In this document: positions 7,861 to 16,948 of the stretch, in pieces | How positions within the stretch are numbered: the stretch's first letter is position 1 | How the letters are laid out: every line of letters starts with the position of its first letter | NCBI RefSeq assembly: GCF_027922045.1 | Contig: NZ_BSEX01000012.1 | Span: forward strand, 121,750-185,749 | Source: Microbacterium terregens | Lineage (GTDB): Bacteria > Pseudomonadota > Alphaproteobacteria > Sphingomonadales > Sphingomonadaceae | Reading direction: 5' to 3' | Length of the DNA: 64,000 nucleotides | The notes under the pieces: generated by a model | The model's input: the letters and a program-made list of their open reading frames with translations, nothing else | Told to the model about the DNA's origin: nothing | Database searches by the model: none | Made by a program: the position numbers and the translations under genes

Positions 7861-8679
7861 TCAGCCCTCGTCGGGCTTGGGCATAACGCCCACTGCGATC
7901 GCCGCACCATATGCTTGAGAGACGAAGTCCATCACTTCGTTCGATGAACTTGATACTGCAGCAAAGGCGGGCTGCTGATGCGTCTCGCGCGCCACCGCTT
8001 TCATCTTCATGGTCAAGGCTGGATCGCCACCCGTTGCTTCAAAAACCTTCTCCATCCAGCGCCGGGCGAGATCCATCGCCTCCGGCGAGCGGGGGTTGCC
8101 GGTTTTCATCAGTCGCCCTGCCTCTTCATGCAGTGCTTCCCAGTCGGTGTCCGGCTGGCTCATTCCGCGGTAACCGTTGGCATCCAGGGTCGCCTGATCA
8201 GCGGAGGAGAAATGCCTTGCCGCAACAGCTTCATAGGCGGCGCTCAGATCATCGCTGCGTTTGTCGGTCATAGCCGTTTCCTTGGTGAGGTTCATCAGTT
8301 CGTCCGAGGAAAGGGCGCCTTGTCGTGCGAGCTTGGCCCTTGCAGCCGCGAGCAGCCGCAGCGCCTTGCCAACTCGCCTTGCTTCCTGGCGCAGCACCTG
8401 CTCGTGCTGTTCCAGGAACGTCGCGAGGTCAGGGAGACCGCCGGCCAGAAGCTCGGCTACCCGGCTGAGGGAGAAGCCGAAACTCTTCAAGGCGATCACC
8501 TGGTGCAGGCGACTGATCTGGTCGGGGCCATAGACCCGCCATCCTGCCGCCGTCCGCTCGGCGCGGACCAACCCATGTGCCTCGTACAGCCGCAACGCCT
8601 TCCCGCTAACGCCAAGCCGGCGGGCGACTTCTGCGGAACGGAGATAAGGCTCAGTCTTCGCCAACGTGCTGTCCTTCAT
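7861..8679 (-). CDS. MerR family regulator with TipAS-type ligand domain
   Basis: The 272-residue protein has an N-terminal MerR helix-turn-helix (RSAEVARRLGVSGKALRLYEAHGL, residues about 13-36) and the wing YGPDQISRLHQVIALKSFGFSLSRVAELL. These are followed by a coiled coil and a C-terminal TipAS-like domain (SSADQATLDANGYRGM, then EALHEEAGRLM). TipAL-type regulators bind hydrophobic drugs and switch on resistance or efflux genes. No target gene is directly adjacent. The start ATG has no strong ribosome site but fits the domain boundary. Confidence 0.85.
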   Translation of the reverse strand: MKDSTLAKTEPYLRSAEVARRLGVSGKALRLYEAHGLVRAERTAAGWRVYGPDQISRLHQVIALKSFGFSLSRVAELLAGGLPDLATFLEQHEQVLRQEARRVGKALRLLAAARAKLARQGALSSDELMNLTKETAMTDKRSDDLSAAYEAVAARHFSSADQATLDANGYRGMSQPDTDWEALHEEAGRLMKTGNPRSPEAMDLARRWMEKVFEATGGDPALTMKMKAVARETHQQPAFAAVSSSSNEVMDFVSQAYGAAIAVGVMPKPDEG

Positions 8680-8887
8680 CGACCGATCTGCTCTATCGGG
8701 CCGGCCCCAGGGACCGGTGCAAGAGGAAATCGTCAGGAGGATCGAAAGCTCTTCTGCATCCGCCTGGTTATCCGCTTACGGCCCAGCTCAACATGACGTA
8801 CCTTCAGGAGAACACGTCAGGGCTTCCATCGGGGAATGCTCATCTGCGGTAGCCAACAGGCTCTTCGCTGTCGAGAAAGGCTCTGCT

Positions 8888-9235
8888 CTACTGCGAAACG
8901 ATCGCTGTCAAACGGCTGCGATGCTGCGTTCCCCATGCACATAGCGGTAGAAGGGCCTGTACCAGCGTCTCGCCGAACGCGGTCAGGCTATAGTCGACCC
9001 TTGGCGGCACCTCCTTGTGGTCATGGCGGTCGAGCACTCCGGTTGCCGCGAGTTCGCGCAGTTGCTGGATGAGAACCTTCTCACTGATGCCGTCGACAAG
9101 GCGCCGGAGATCGCCAAAGCGTTTGGGACCCGAGCGCAGGTGGTAGAGGATCAGGGGCTTCCACTTGCCGCCCATCACCGCCACCGCAACGTCGAGGCCA
9201 CATTCAGGTTCGGTCGCGTTCATGGCAACTTTCAT
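8888..9235 (-). CDS. HxlR family transcriptional regulator
   Basis: The 115-residue winged-helix protein has the HxlR hallmarks: an early cysteine (ECGLDVAVAVMGGKWKPLILYHL), then RRLVDGISEKVLIQQLRELAATGVLDR and the wing PPRVDYSLTAFGETL. HxlR proteins sense aldehydes, quinones or thiol stress, often through that cysteine. The gene diverges from a short-chain dehydrogenase, with a small palindrome between, so it very likely regulates the dehydrogenase and itself. Confidence 0.9.
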   Translation of the reverse strand: MKVAMNATEPECGLDVAVAVMGGKWKPLILYHLRSGPKRFGDLRRLVDGISEKVLIQQLRELAATGVLDRHDHKEVPPRVDYSLTAFGETLVQALLPLCAWGTQHRSRLTAIVSQ

Positions 9236-9240
9236 GCACT

Positions 9241-9252
9241 TACCTTTAGGTA
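9241..9252. promoter_or_regulatory. Candidate HxlR operator
   Basis: TACCTTTAGGTA is a perfect 5-2-5 inverted repeat located 5 bases upstream of the hxlR start and 61 bases upstream of the SDR start. A further half site (TACC) follows at about 9257. Its place between divergent regulator and target genes suggests an operator. Confidence 0.5.
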
Positions 9253-9313
9253 GGTTCTACCAGAAACGTTAGCCCACTCCCATACACACTCCAGCCAGGC
9301 ATGGAGATGAAGC

Positions 9314-10063
9314 ATGGGCCGATTGAATGGGAAAGTTGCGGTGGTCACGGGTGCCAACAGCGGGATCGGGCTGGCGGCGGCACAGCGGTTCGCCCGAGAG
9401 GGCGCGCGGGTCTTCATGACCGCCCGGCGTCAGGACGAACTCGACGCGGCGGTGGCCGGGATCGGCGGAATGGCGCGGGGCATTCAGGGTGATGTTTCCA
9501 AGCCGGCGGACCTCGATCGCCTGTACGGAATCGTCGAGCAAGAGGCTGGGCAGTTCGACATCCTGTTCGCCAATGCCGGCGGCGGTGACTTCCAGATGCT
9601 GGGCGACATCACCGAGGAACATGTCGATCGCATCCTTGCCACCAACGTCAAGGGCACGCTCTTCACCGTGCAGAAGGCGCTGCCGCTGCTCCGCGACAAG
9701 GCTTCGGTGATCCTGACCGGTTCGACCGCAGCGACAACCGCCATCCCGGCGTTCAGCGTCTATGCCGCAAGCAAGGCCGCGATCCGCAGCTTTGCCCGCA
9801 ACTGGGCACTTGAGCTTGGGCCGCGCCGTATCCGCGTCAACGTGCTTGTGCCCGGCTCTACCTCGACGCCTGGCTGGCACGCGCTGAGCGAGACGGAGGA
9901 ACAGCACCAGGCGTTCATCGCCGCGGCGGAGGCGGCCACTCCGCTTGGCCGAATCGCAGAACCCGACGAATTGGCCTCCGCCGCGTTATTCCTCGCATCC
10001 GACGACAGCAGCTATGTGAATGGGAGCGAACTGTTCGCAGACGGCGGCTCGGCCCAAATCTGA
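9314..10063 (+). CDS. Short-chain dehydrogenase/reductase (SDR)
   Basis: The 249-residue classical SDR has the cofactor loop VTGANSGIG at residues 11-19, the NAG motif (FANAGGGDF), the catalytic Ser in LTGSTAAT, and the active-site YAASK. The C-terminal segment YVNGSELFADGG is the usual SDR end. It should be a soluble NAD(P)(H)-dependent oxidoreductase; substrate unknown. It diverges from the HxlR gene, which probably controls it. The 224 bases after its stop hold no gene that I recognise. Confidence 0.92.
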   Translation: MGRLNGKVAVVTGANSGIGLAAAQRFAREGARVFMTARRQDELDAAVAGIGGMARGIQGDVSKPADLDRLYGIVEQEAGQFDILFANAGGGDFQMLGDITEEHVDRILATNVKGTLFTVQKALPLLRDKASVILTGSTAATTAIPAFSVYAASKAAIRSFARNWALELGPRRIRVNVLVPGSTSTPGWHALSETEEQHQAFIAAAEAATPLGRIAEPDELASAALFLASDDSSYVNGSELFADGGSAQI

Positions 10064-10287
10064 TAGCGTGAAGTTCGCGCCGCAGTGAACCGTCGGCGGG
10101 CCTATGAGCCTGCCGGCGACCTGGCGGCTTTCGTACTCGGCGCAAATTCTCGCGGCGCGTACTCGCAGCAGGATCTCGGCGACGCGCGAGGGCGTGGATG
10201 TGGGATCACCCTCAGGATCCAAAGCTCACTCGCCGCCAGCAGGCGGGGCAACCTTGCCAAATTTTGCCAAACCGCCTACTTGGAGCT

Positions 10288-10521
10288 ATGAGCACGATGA
10301 ACATCTCGCTGCCAGATGCCCTCAAGGCGTTCGTGGACGAACAGGTCACGGACCGCGGCTACGGTACCAGCAGCGAGTACGTCCGCGAGCTCATCCGCAA
10401 GGATCAGGATCGCCAGCGATTGCGGCGGCTGCTGCTCGATGGGGCAGACTCTGCCCCCGGAGATCCAGCGGATGCCACGTATTTCGAAGGGTTGCGCATG
10501 CGGGCTCGCCGCACCGCATGA
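10288..10521 (+). CDS. parD: ParD-like type II antitoxin
   Basis: The 77-residue protein starts MSTMNISLPDALKAFVDEQV, a ribbon-helix-helix fold, and continues with SSEYVRELIRKDQDR, the second helix typical of ParD/CopG antitoxins. The C-terminal half would wrap the toxin. Its stop overlaps the start of parE in an ATGA junction, so the pair is translationally coupled. By analogy with known ParDE pairs, the antitoxin also represses the operon. Confidence 0.9.
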   Translation: MSTMNISLPDALKAFVDEQVTDRGYGTSSEYVRELIRKDQDRQRLRRLLLDGADSAPGDPADATYFEGLRMRARRTA

Positions 10522-10862
10522 CCGCAAAGCGGGTGGTTCCCCGCGAGAAAGCTCATCGCGACGTCGAAAAGGCTATCGACCACTATGCTCGTGAGGCCGG
10601 ACAGGACGTCGCCCTAAGCTTTGTGAATGCGCTCGAAGCAGCCTACCGCGCAATCGCGAAGCAACCCCGCGTCGGCTCCCCGCGCTACGCACATGAGCTG
10701 GGCCTGCCAGGTCTTCGCCATCGCCGACTTGCCCGGTTTCCGTGGCTCATCTTCTACATCGAGCGGGACGAGCATATCGACGTCTGGCGGGTGCTCCATG
10801 CGCACCGCGACATTCCGGGCTGGCTCGAGAAGCCCGACGACAACGAGCGCTCCTTGCCCTGA
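10518..10862 (+). CDS. parE: ParE/RelE-fold type II toxin
   Basis: The 114-residue protein has the ParE core: a helical hairpin (KAHRDVEKAIDHYAREAG, then FVNALEAAYRAIAKQP), GSPRY, and the beta-sheet LRHRRLARFPWLIFYIERDEHIDVWRVLHAHRD. ParE toxins poison DNA gyrase; RelE relatives cut ribosomal mRNA. The sequence fits ParE better because of its partner. It overlaps parD by 4 bases. On a conjugative plasmid the pair probably works in maintenance. Confidence 0.9.
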   Translation: MTAKRVVPREKAHRDVEKAIDHYAREAGQDVALSFVNALEAAYRAIAKQPRVGSPRYAHELGLPGLRHRRLARFPWLIFYIERDEHIDVWRVLHAHRDIPGWLEKPDDNERSLP

Positions 10863-10956
10863 GGCGAGCGAGGGTATCCGAGTGCCATATAGCTGCGCTC
10901 TCTATTGCTTGTGATCAGACTCAGAGCCCTGTATGCTGGAGAGGCTCGGAGGCTGT

Positions 10957-11160
10957 ATGCTCAAGCTCGACACCGCGACATACTTGATCACGCAGGATAA
11001 TTCTGCCGGCCCTATCATCAACTTCGTCGACGACGGGTTTGAGCCGCACAGTCCTCTGACCGACGCCGAAGGTAAGGTCAGCAAGGCCAGCGCGGCTGCG
11101 TACCTGGTCGCCTACGCGCTTCTAGCGGGCGTGATCATCTACTTCTTCGTCACCATTTAG
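10957..11160 (+). CDS. Small hypothetical membrane protein
   Basis: The ATG at 10957 follows CGGAGG closely. It opens a 67-residue protein with a polar N-terminal half (ITQDNSAGPIINFVDDGFEPHSP) and one C-terminal membrane helix (AAYLVAYALLAGVIIYFFVTI). An in-frame ATG at 10933 would add eight residues. It converges on the traG end of the transfer operon, nine bases away. No family was recognised. Confidence 0.55.
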   Translation: MLKLDTATYLITQDNSAGPIINFVDDGFEPHSPLTDAEGKVSKASAAAYLVAYALLAGVIIYFFVTI

Positions 11161-11169
11161 CGCCCGCGC

Positions 11170-13986
11170 TCATTCCCGCAGCTTCGGATCGTTGAAGAAG
11201 CCGCGATTGTGATCGCGGTGGACCTCCTGCTGTACGTCCACTGATCCGTGGACGGCGTTGGTCCGCGCCGCTTGTGCTGCGGTCCGATCGCCATCCAGAC
11301 GATCTCCACCCGCCTCGATTATAGATTGAGCCGCACGAGGATCGCCGCCACCGGGTCCGTTCGGGATCCCTGAGACACCGTGTGGGCGATACGAGCCCGC
11401 CACATCCGCAGCGCTGTCAACGCCGGGCCTGCTCACCTCAACGAGATTGGGCTCGTGCAGCTTGCCGGCGATCTCCTCGCGAATGTCGTCCTGTTTCTCA
11501 CGCATCCAGCGGGTCACCATCTCCTGCCGAACCGCGCGCTGATGGTTGCTGAGATCGGTTGCCCACAGTTCGGGAGCGTCGAGGCCAGGGTTGGAGGCCT
11601 GCTGGGCTCGGTACCATTGCGCCAGGTCCTGGCTCATGTTCTCACTCAGCTGCATACCGTGCGTCTCGGCGTAGCTGGCATCCCGCGAGAGCTGCTGCGA
11701 CAATTCCTCCAGCTTACGGGCAGTCTCCGTGTAGGACCGGGCGCGGGACAAGGCCTGCTCATGCGTGAGAGACGAGCTGGAAGTAGTCGAGGCGCGGCTG
11801 AATACACCCGAGCGATCATAGGTGCCATCCGAAGACGTCGCGCCCGTGCCGTTGGAGTGTTCGTCCCTGACACCGCTGCTGGCGGTGCTCGAACTATCAG
11901 ACGAGCGAGCATCCGTCGTTCCATGCCGCAAGCTATCCTGCTGCTGACCTTGCGTCGTTACGCTACCGCCCACTCCGGGCAGGTGGCCGAGAACCTTACC
12001 GAGGCCGCTGCGCGCGCCGCCGGTGCCTTGCTGAGCACCGCCCAATCCGGCTGATATAGAGCCCGAAACCTGACGGACGGTGCCCGCCGATCTGTCGTGA
12101 CCGTCGGTCGAGGTCAGGCTCTGGCCGGTCGATGAACGATCCTCCAGCGCTTGCGAGCTGCTGCCGGTCGTTCGGTCGAACTGCTCAACGGCCGTATTCG
12201 AAGAGCGACCACTGCTTGAATCCCACCCAGATGAGCGCTCGCTCGACGTACCGTGGGCACTGCGGTCGGTCTTGGTCCATGTGAGCATTTCCTGCGCCGC
12301 ATTGTCGAGCGCCTGCGACTGGCGGTGCGCCTCGCTCGCCATCTCCCGCCATTCCGCGACGGTCCCGGTCGTAACGGTTGGGGTGAACGAGAGCCTCGAG
12401 ATCGCCCCACCCGTGTCGAACACTTCCTGGCCATTGCCGAAGCCGCTGATCACGGCGCCATTGTCCTGCCGCCAGCCTACGCTCGCCGCACCGCCCATGA
12501 AGCTGGGCGCGGTCTGCCACTGGTCGGCCTGCCGCATGTTCGAGGTCGAGTTTGCCCAGCTCACGTTCCCGTACGAATAATTGCCGGTGGTCTGCTCCAG
12601 CGCCGCAGCTTCCGCGGCGTTCTGCGCCGGCGCCAGCATCGACGTCGCCTGCCCGGCGATCGACATCGCTCCGCGCGCAAGCCCGCCCGCGAGGAAGGGT
12701 ATGCTCATCAGCATAAAGCCGGCGATCGTCGCCGTCTCGCCGTTCACCGCACCGATGCCGGCGTAGCTTCCAAGCGACATTCCACCGCTCGCGACGCCGT
12801 TCGAGGCCGCTTCGGCGCGCGTCATGCAGATCATGTGCAGGATGACGTAGAGCGGTCCCCAGGACGCAAGGTAGAAGAACCCCATTCCATAGCTCTTCAG
12901 GGAGCCCACGCCGGTCTGGGGCAGGAGGAAGAGCGGGAAGATAACCGGGAACATCGCGAAAAAGACAACAGTCAGGACGATGTTGAGGATCGGCACCCAG
13001 GCCATCGCCTGCTGGGCGATCGAATTGTAGGTGTTGCGAGCCTGAATGTCCGCGCGGGTCTGTGCAAAGGTATCGACCGATGCCGAGCCGCTCCCGCCGG
13101 CCATCGAGTTTCGAGCCTGCATGAAGGCGTTGATCGCGGTGTTCTGTCGCATGACGCCGGTGAAGTCATCACCCGAGCCGGTGAAGGCCGCATTCACGAT
13201 CGGCACGTCGTGCTTGAGCTTCGCCGCCGCAACGGCATTGCTCAGCTTGGGATACACTTCCTTCGCCCATGGCTCCGCATTCGCCTCGATCATGCTCGCC
13301 CATTGGCCGTTGAGCGTGTCATAGGCCTGTCGACACGTGATGATGAAGTTCTGAACTGTGCCATCGCCCTGCCGCTCGAGCCATTCCTGTGAGCGGGCTT
13401 CGGAGCCCGGCCCGATTGCCGCCCACAAATCCCGCGCCTTGGCCAGGTTGGTGAGCGACTTCTGATAGAGCATGACATCGCCGAAGAGGCAGTTCTTGAA
13501 GTGGTTCTCGAGATTGGTAGAGAATTCGGCGTCGCGGATGGTGAAGTTGCGCGTCGCGTCGAACAGCCGGGCGCCGTACACCATGCCGTTCGTCGTGTAG
13601 TTGAGCTCGCCCGGCATGACGAAGACGGTTTCCGCGGTGCGGGTCAGCCAGTCGCCAATCTGCGTGGTGAAGCTGGCGAGTACCCCAAGTCCGAGCGGCA
13701 CGTTCGACACTGTCGCCGGTGACAGGCTCGGGTTGAGGCGGTCGGTCACCTTCACGTCGATCGTTGGGACCATGAGGCACAGGTAGATGCCCGTCGCCTG
13801 GAGGAACCAGTTCAACCATGCGCGGAAGTTGAGGGTGAAGGCGACGACGAGGAGCGAATAGATCAGCCCCATCACCATCACGACCCGCAGAAGAGAGCGG
13901 TAGCCCCCTCCTCCGGCCCACGCGGCTACGGCGTTGAACGTGTTGACGAGATACTCGCCCCCGCCGACGGTAAAGACCTCGAGCAC
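11170..13986 (-). CDS. traG: Conjugal transfer mating-pair protein TraG
   Basis: About 938 residues. The N-terminal 400 or so contain several membrane helices (VVMVMGLIYSLLVVAF; ILNIVLTVVFFAMFPVIFPL; then YAGIGAVNGETATIAGFML), like the N-terminal domain of F-type TraG, which acts in pilus assembly and mating-pair stabilisation. The periplasmic C-terminal half is low-complexity and rich in Ser, Thr and Gly. I chose the GTG at 13986 because AGGGAGG precedes it by 7 bases; the longer open frame into the traH gene has no family-like sequence. It is the last gene of the operon, 23 bases after traH. Confidence 0.88.
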   Translation of the reverse strand: MLEVFTVGGGEYLVNTFNAVAAWAGGGGYRSLLRVVMVMGLIYSLLVVAFTLNFRAWLNWFLQATGIYLCLMVPTIDVKVTDRLNPSLSPATVSNVPLGLGVLASFTTQIGDWLTRTAETVFVMPGELNYTTNGMVYGARLFDATRNFTIRDAEFSTNLENHFKNCLFGDVMLYQKSLTNLAKARDLWAAIGPGSEARSQEWLERQGDGTVQNFIITCRQAYDTLNGQWASMIEANAEPWAKEVYPKLSNAVAAAKLKHDVPIVNAAFTGSGDDFTGVMRQNTAINAFMQARNSMAGGSGSASVDTFAQTRADIQARNTYNSIAQQAMAWVPILNIVLTVVFFAMFPVIFPLFLLPQTGVGSLKSYGMGFFYLASWGPLYVILHMICMTRAEAASNGVASGGMSLGSYAGIGAVNGETATIAGFMLMSIPFLAGGLARGAMSIAGQATSMLAPAQNAAEAAALEQTTGNYSYGNVSWANSTSNMRQADQWQTAPSFMGGAASVGWRQDNGAVISGFGNGQEVFDTGGAISRLSFTPTVTTGTVAEWREMASEAHRQSQALDNAAQEMLTWTKTDRSAHGTSSERSSGWDSSSGRSSNTAVEQFDRTTGSSSQALEDRSSTGQSLTSTDGHDRSAGTVRQVSGSISAGLGGAQQGTGGARSGLGKVLGHLPGVGGSVTTQGQQQDSLRHGTTDARSSDSSSTASSGVRDEHSNGTGATSSDGTYDRSGVFSRASTTSSSSLTHEQALSRARSYTETARKLEELSQQLSRDASYAETHGMQLSENMSQDLAQWYRAQQASNPGLDAPELWATDLSNHQRAVRQEMVTRWMREKQDDIREEIAGKLHEPNLVEVSRPGVDSAADVAGSYRPHGVSGIPNGPGGGDPRAAQSIIEAGGDRLDGDRTAAQAARTNAVHGSVDVQQEVHRDHNRGFFNDPKLRE

Positions 13987-14009
13987 GCCGCTACCTCCCT
14001 GTTGCGCGC

Positions 14010-15476
14010 CTAGAGCAAGCCCTGCGCGTTCAGTCCCCGCGAGAAGTTGAGCGCTGAGGACATGCCGGGCGTCATCGTGTTCTGCAGCGTGGACTCGAGC
14101 ATGATGCTCCGGTTGATGATCTGCATCGTCACCTGGAGCTTGTTGCTCAGCTTCACGTCCCGCTGCGCGAACTTGGCGCGGGTTGCGGCGATCTGCTGGC
14201 GCCACTGCGATGCCGTCTCCTGGTCCGCAGTCTGGTAGAAGACTTTCGCCTGCTCGACCCGGTCGAGCATATTGTCGAGCATCGCGTTCAGTAGATCGAC
14301 GGCGACGATCTCGGAGAGCGTCTGGATCTCGCCGTCGGTGAGCGCATAGTGCGCATAGGCCTGGACGGCGAGGATCTTGTAAATCGGGACGGTCGCCATG
14401 TTCAGCAGCTGCTTCTCGGCGGCATCAAGCGCGGTGTCGCTGCGGATCTTCGAGCTCATGCTCTTGATCATCGTCGCGATCCGCGGTCGCAACGCGCTCG
14501 AAGCAGGCACGCTCAGCGTCTGGTCCGAGACATCGGTGCACGGATCGTTGTTGCACTTCAGGATCTTCACCGCCGGTGCATTCGCGGTACCGTCGAGCAG
14601 CGCGGTCACGACGGCCTCTTCAGCGGGACCGTAAATCACGACCTTCGGGCCATGCTCGCTTGCTGTTGGCGGAGTCGTGACGATCGTTCCCACCAGCGTC
14701 ATCACATATTCGGAGAAGGCCTGATCGAATGCCCCGAACTTCGACGACTTTTTCAGAGCCTCCCACGTATAGTTATGAGGATCACCGATGATCTGGTCCT
14801 TCATCGCCGGGTCGGTGTTGCCAGCGAGGGTCGCATCCCTCTGGCCGCCGTTGTTGCAGCCTTGCCGGGACGCCGCCCAGTCGGAGAACACGCCCTGACT
14901 GTTGCCGACCGCCTCGCAGATGGTCGATCGCGTGGTTTCCATCTGGGGCCATATCCCGCCTACCAGAGCCTGTGCGGTCTCGCAGCTCGAGATGTTCATC
15001 TGGTTAAGAAGCTGAGCCTTCTGGCTGAACTCGTCCATGACCTTGCCGATCTCCGGCGAGACGCTGTCGATCGCCAGCTTGAAGGCGAAGCCCAGCGCGT
15101 TGTTCGCCGTCGCCTTCAGCATCGCAACGATCTCGCTCGCGTTGATGAAGCTGAATGAACCGGAGAAGAGGTCGATGCCTCCACATCCCGCCCGCGCGCT
15201 CGGAAGCTGCAGGTTGAACGGCGACACGCTTTTCTGCGGAAAGCGCGTCCAGACGTTGCCGAGCGAGTAATAGCCCGCCGACTGCCCCTGGAAGGCCGTC
15301 GGGCCGGTGACATTGGCCGCACCTCCGGCGTCGTTGAAGAACCCGTTCATCTCCGACGCGACATCCGCCCTGGCGACGCCGATCAATGCGAAGTGCGATG
15401 CGGCGACCAAGGTCAGCGCGGCGCTGGCCCTGTGAGCCAGCCTTCTCAGCCGGCCTTTCTGCCGAGGATTAGGCAT
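14010..15476 (-). CDS. traH: Conjugal transfer pilus assembly protein TraH
   Basis: The 488-residue protein has a signal peptide (ALTLVAASHFALIGVARA) and the TraH pattern: DVASEMNGFFNDAGGAANVTGPTAFQ near the N-terminus, then AGCGGIDLFSGSFSFIN and the later ISSCETAQALVGGIWP. In F-type systems TraH works with TraF and TraW in the periplasm and outer membrane for pilus extension and retraction. Its ATG overlaps the traF stop by one base (15476). Confidence 0.93.
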   Translation of the reverse strand: MPNPRQKGRLRRLAHRASAALTLVAASHFALIGVARADVASEMNGFFNDAGGAANVTGPTAFQGQSAGYYSLGNVWTRFPQKSVSPFNLQLPSARAGCGGIDLFSGSFSFINASEIVAMLKATANNALGFAFKLAIDSVSPEIGKVMDEFSQKAQLLNQMNISSCETAQALVGGIWPQMETTRSTICEAVGNSQGVFSDWAASRQGCNNGGQRDATLAGNTDPAMKDQIIGDPHNYTWEALKKSSKFGAFDQAFSEYVMTLVGTIVTTPPTASEHGPKVVIYGPAEEAVVTALLDGTANAPAVKILKCNNDPCTDVSDQTLSVPASSALRPRIATMIKSMSSKIRSDTALDAAEKQLLNMATVPIYKILAVQAYAHYALTDGEIQTLSEIVAVDLLNAMLDNMLDRVEQAKVFYQTADQETASQWRQQIAATRAKFAQRDVKLSNKLQVTMQIINRSIMLESTLQNTMTPGMSSALNFSRGLNAQGLL

Positions 15477-16300
15477 CAGTAGTCGCTCCCGACCTTGGTG
15501 TTGGTGAGCATGAAGATCCGATCCATGATCTCATCGGCGCTCAGGATGCCGTAGCCGATCGGGATCGTGCGCTTCGTCGCGGTGTCGAACAGGACGAGCG
15601 CGGGCGTCTCGTTCCCGGAGATGCCCATCCGGGCACGCTGGCCAGAGTCGACAACATAATTGGGAAAATCGCGGCTAGGCCCCCCGTCCATCGACACCGC
15701 CATCACCGCCATCCGGTGGCTATCTGCGACCGAGCGCAAGATCGGCGAGAACACCTCGCACGCGCCGCAGCTCTGCGCGTAGAAGTAGAAGAGGCCGTAG
15801 CGCTGGCCGAGGGATGTCAGCACCTGATCGCGATCGGCCTTGCGGTTGTCGAGCCACGCCCGCTTCGCCACGGTGTTGACCGGCCGCTGCAGCGTATAGT
15901 CGATGTCCGGGTTCTGCCAGAGCGCGCGCTGCCAGGTGTCCGAGAACGTCGAGGCGCGGTCCAGTTGCTCGCGCTGGAAGCGGACATAGGCGATGACGTT
16001 TTCCTCCGAAGGATCGAGGATCGCGCGTGCCTTCAGCTCGTCCAGCTGATGGGTGATCGCGGCCAGGCGCTCCGCAGCGCTCTGCTCGGGGGACTGCGGT
16101 TGCGCCTGCGCGGCCTCCGGCGGCTTTGGCTTGGTGCAGTAGAACCACTGGCCGAGCTTTCGCTCGCCGCAGTAGAATTCGTCGCCGCGTTCGGGGGCCT
16201 CAACTCCGTCGCCGCGGCGCTCGGCATCCTGAGCCCGGAGCGGCGCGGCCAAGGGCGCGACCGTCAGCAGGAGCATGGCCAGCTTCGCCATCTTCGACAT
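15476..16300 (-). CDS. traF: Conjugal transfer pilus assembly protein TraF (thioredoxin-like)
   Basis: The 274-residue protein has a signal peptide (MSKMAKLAMLLLTVAPLAAPLRA), the TraF segment GQWFYCTKP, and a thioredoxin-like C-terminal domain with the pair CGAC at about residue 180 (YAQSCGACEVFSPIL). The F-plasmid TraF lacks a working CXXC, so this version may be redox-active, as TrbB is. The ATG at 16300 follows GGAAGGA, and that site lies inside the preceding small gene, so translation is coupled. Confidence 0.9.
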   Translation of the reverse strand: MSKMAKLAMLLLTVAPLAAPLRAQDAERRGDGVEAPERGDEFYCGERKLGQWFYCTKPKPPEAAQAQPQSPEQSAAERLAAITHQLDELKARAILDPSEENVIAYVRFQREQLDRASTFSDTWQRALWQNPDIDYTLQRPVNTVAKRAWLDNRKADRDQVLTSLGQRYGLFYFYAQSCGACEVFSPILRSVADSHRMAVMAVSMDGGPSRDFPNYVVDSGQRARMGISGNETPALVLFDTATKRTIPIGYGILSADEIMDRIFMLTNTKVGSDY

Positions 16301-16302
16301 GC

Positions 16303-16548
16303 CTATCGTCCTTCCTTCTGATCGGCCGCGCCGTCTGCGGGTTGCGCGGGGTGGTTGAGCGGGGCGGTGGGCGGCACCTTCCACCGCGCAAGGTCGATGC
16401 AGCATTCGAAGGCGCGGGTGATGGTAGCGTGAGAGGCGCAGGGAGAAGCGGACGCCACCGGTGCGAGGATCGGCGCTGCAGGTGCGGACGGTGCGACACC
16501 GACGATCAGCACCGCCAGGACTGCTGGCTCAAAAATCACGAATGCCAT
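16303..16548 (-). CDS. Small hypothetical protein in the transfer operon
   Basis: The 81-residue protein starts with a hydrophobic segment (MAFVIFEPAVLAVLIVGVAPSA) that looks like a signal or anchor, followed by a Cys-containing segment (ASPCASHATITRAFECCIDLA). It overlaps the end of the upstream gene by 20 bases, and its last codons contain the ribosome site of traF. Co-translation with both neighbours supports a real gene. No family known to me. Confidence 0.55.
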   Translation of the reverse strand: MAFVIFEPAVLAVLIVGVAPSAPAAPILAPVASASPCASHATITRAFECCIDLARWKVPPTAPLNHPAQPADGAADQKEGR

Positions 16549-16933
16549 GGTCCAGCTCTCCTTTCGACATGCGCAGCACGGACATCATTAGGGCGACGTC
16601 GATGAGCCGGGTCCCCTGGTCGAGCATCCGCACCAGCCCGCTCATCATCGGCCGCGCCGTACGACGGCCCTCCTCGGTCGCGCAAAGTCCGTGTCCCTTT
16701 TGCGAGACCCACTGATTGGCGAGCATGTGCTCGATCGGTGCGGCTGCAGTCCGCGGTTCGACCGTGCATTCGAACCAGCCCCCGATCACCTGGCAGATGT
16801 CCTCCACCCGGCGCGGTCGTCCAGCGCGATACAGGCACATGAAGATTGCGAGCTCGAACACCGTCATCTTCCAGTCACATCCCGGAGCGCCGGCGCTGAG
16901 CAGGTCATTTGCCGCAGCTGTCATGTCGATCAC
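16529..16933 (-). CDS. Hypothetical winged-helix-like protein in the transfer operon
   Basis: The 134 residues have the look of a winged-helix protein: MTVFELAIFMCLYRAGRPRRVEDICQVIG, then EHMLANQWVSQKGHGLCATEEGRR. No signal peptide or membrane segment is present, so it should be cytoplasmic, unlike the neighbouring assembly proteins. It lies between traN and traF, 15 bases after traN, and overlaps the next small gene. It may regulate the operon. I do not recognise a named family. Confidence 0.55.
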   Translation of the reverse strand: MIDMTAAANDLLSAGAPGCDWKMTVFELAIFMCLYRAGRPRRVEDICQVIGGWFECTVEPRTAAAPIEHMLANQWVSQKGHGLCATEEGRRTARPMMSGLVRMLDQGTRLIDVALMMSVLRMSKGELDHGIRDF

Positions 16934-16948
16934 CTAGATTCCGGTCGA

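Noticed and set aside
10064..10287. Possible remnant of a recombinase or transposase between the SDR gene and parD
   Set aside because: Short frames on both strands show no recognisable motif, and no inverted ends were seen.
14010..14205. Extending traG upstream to 14205
   Set aside because: The added residues overlap traH and are charge-rich, non-homologous sequence; GTG 13986 has a strong ribosome site.
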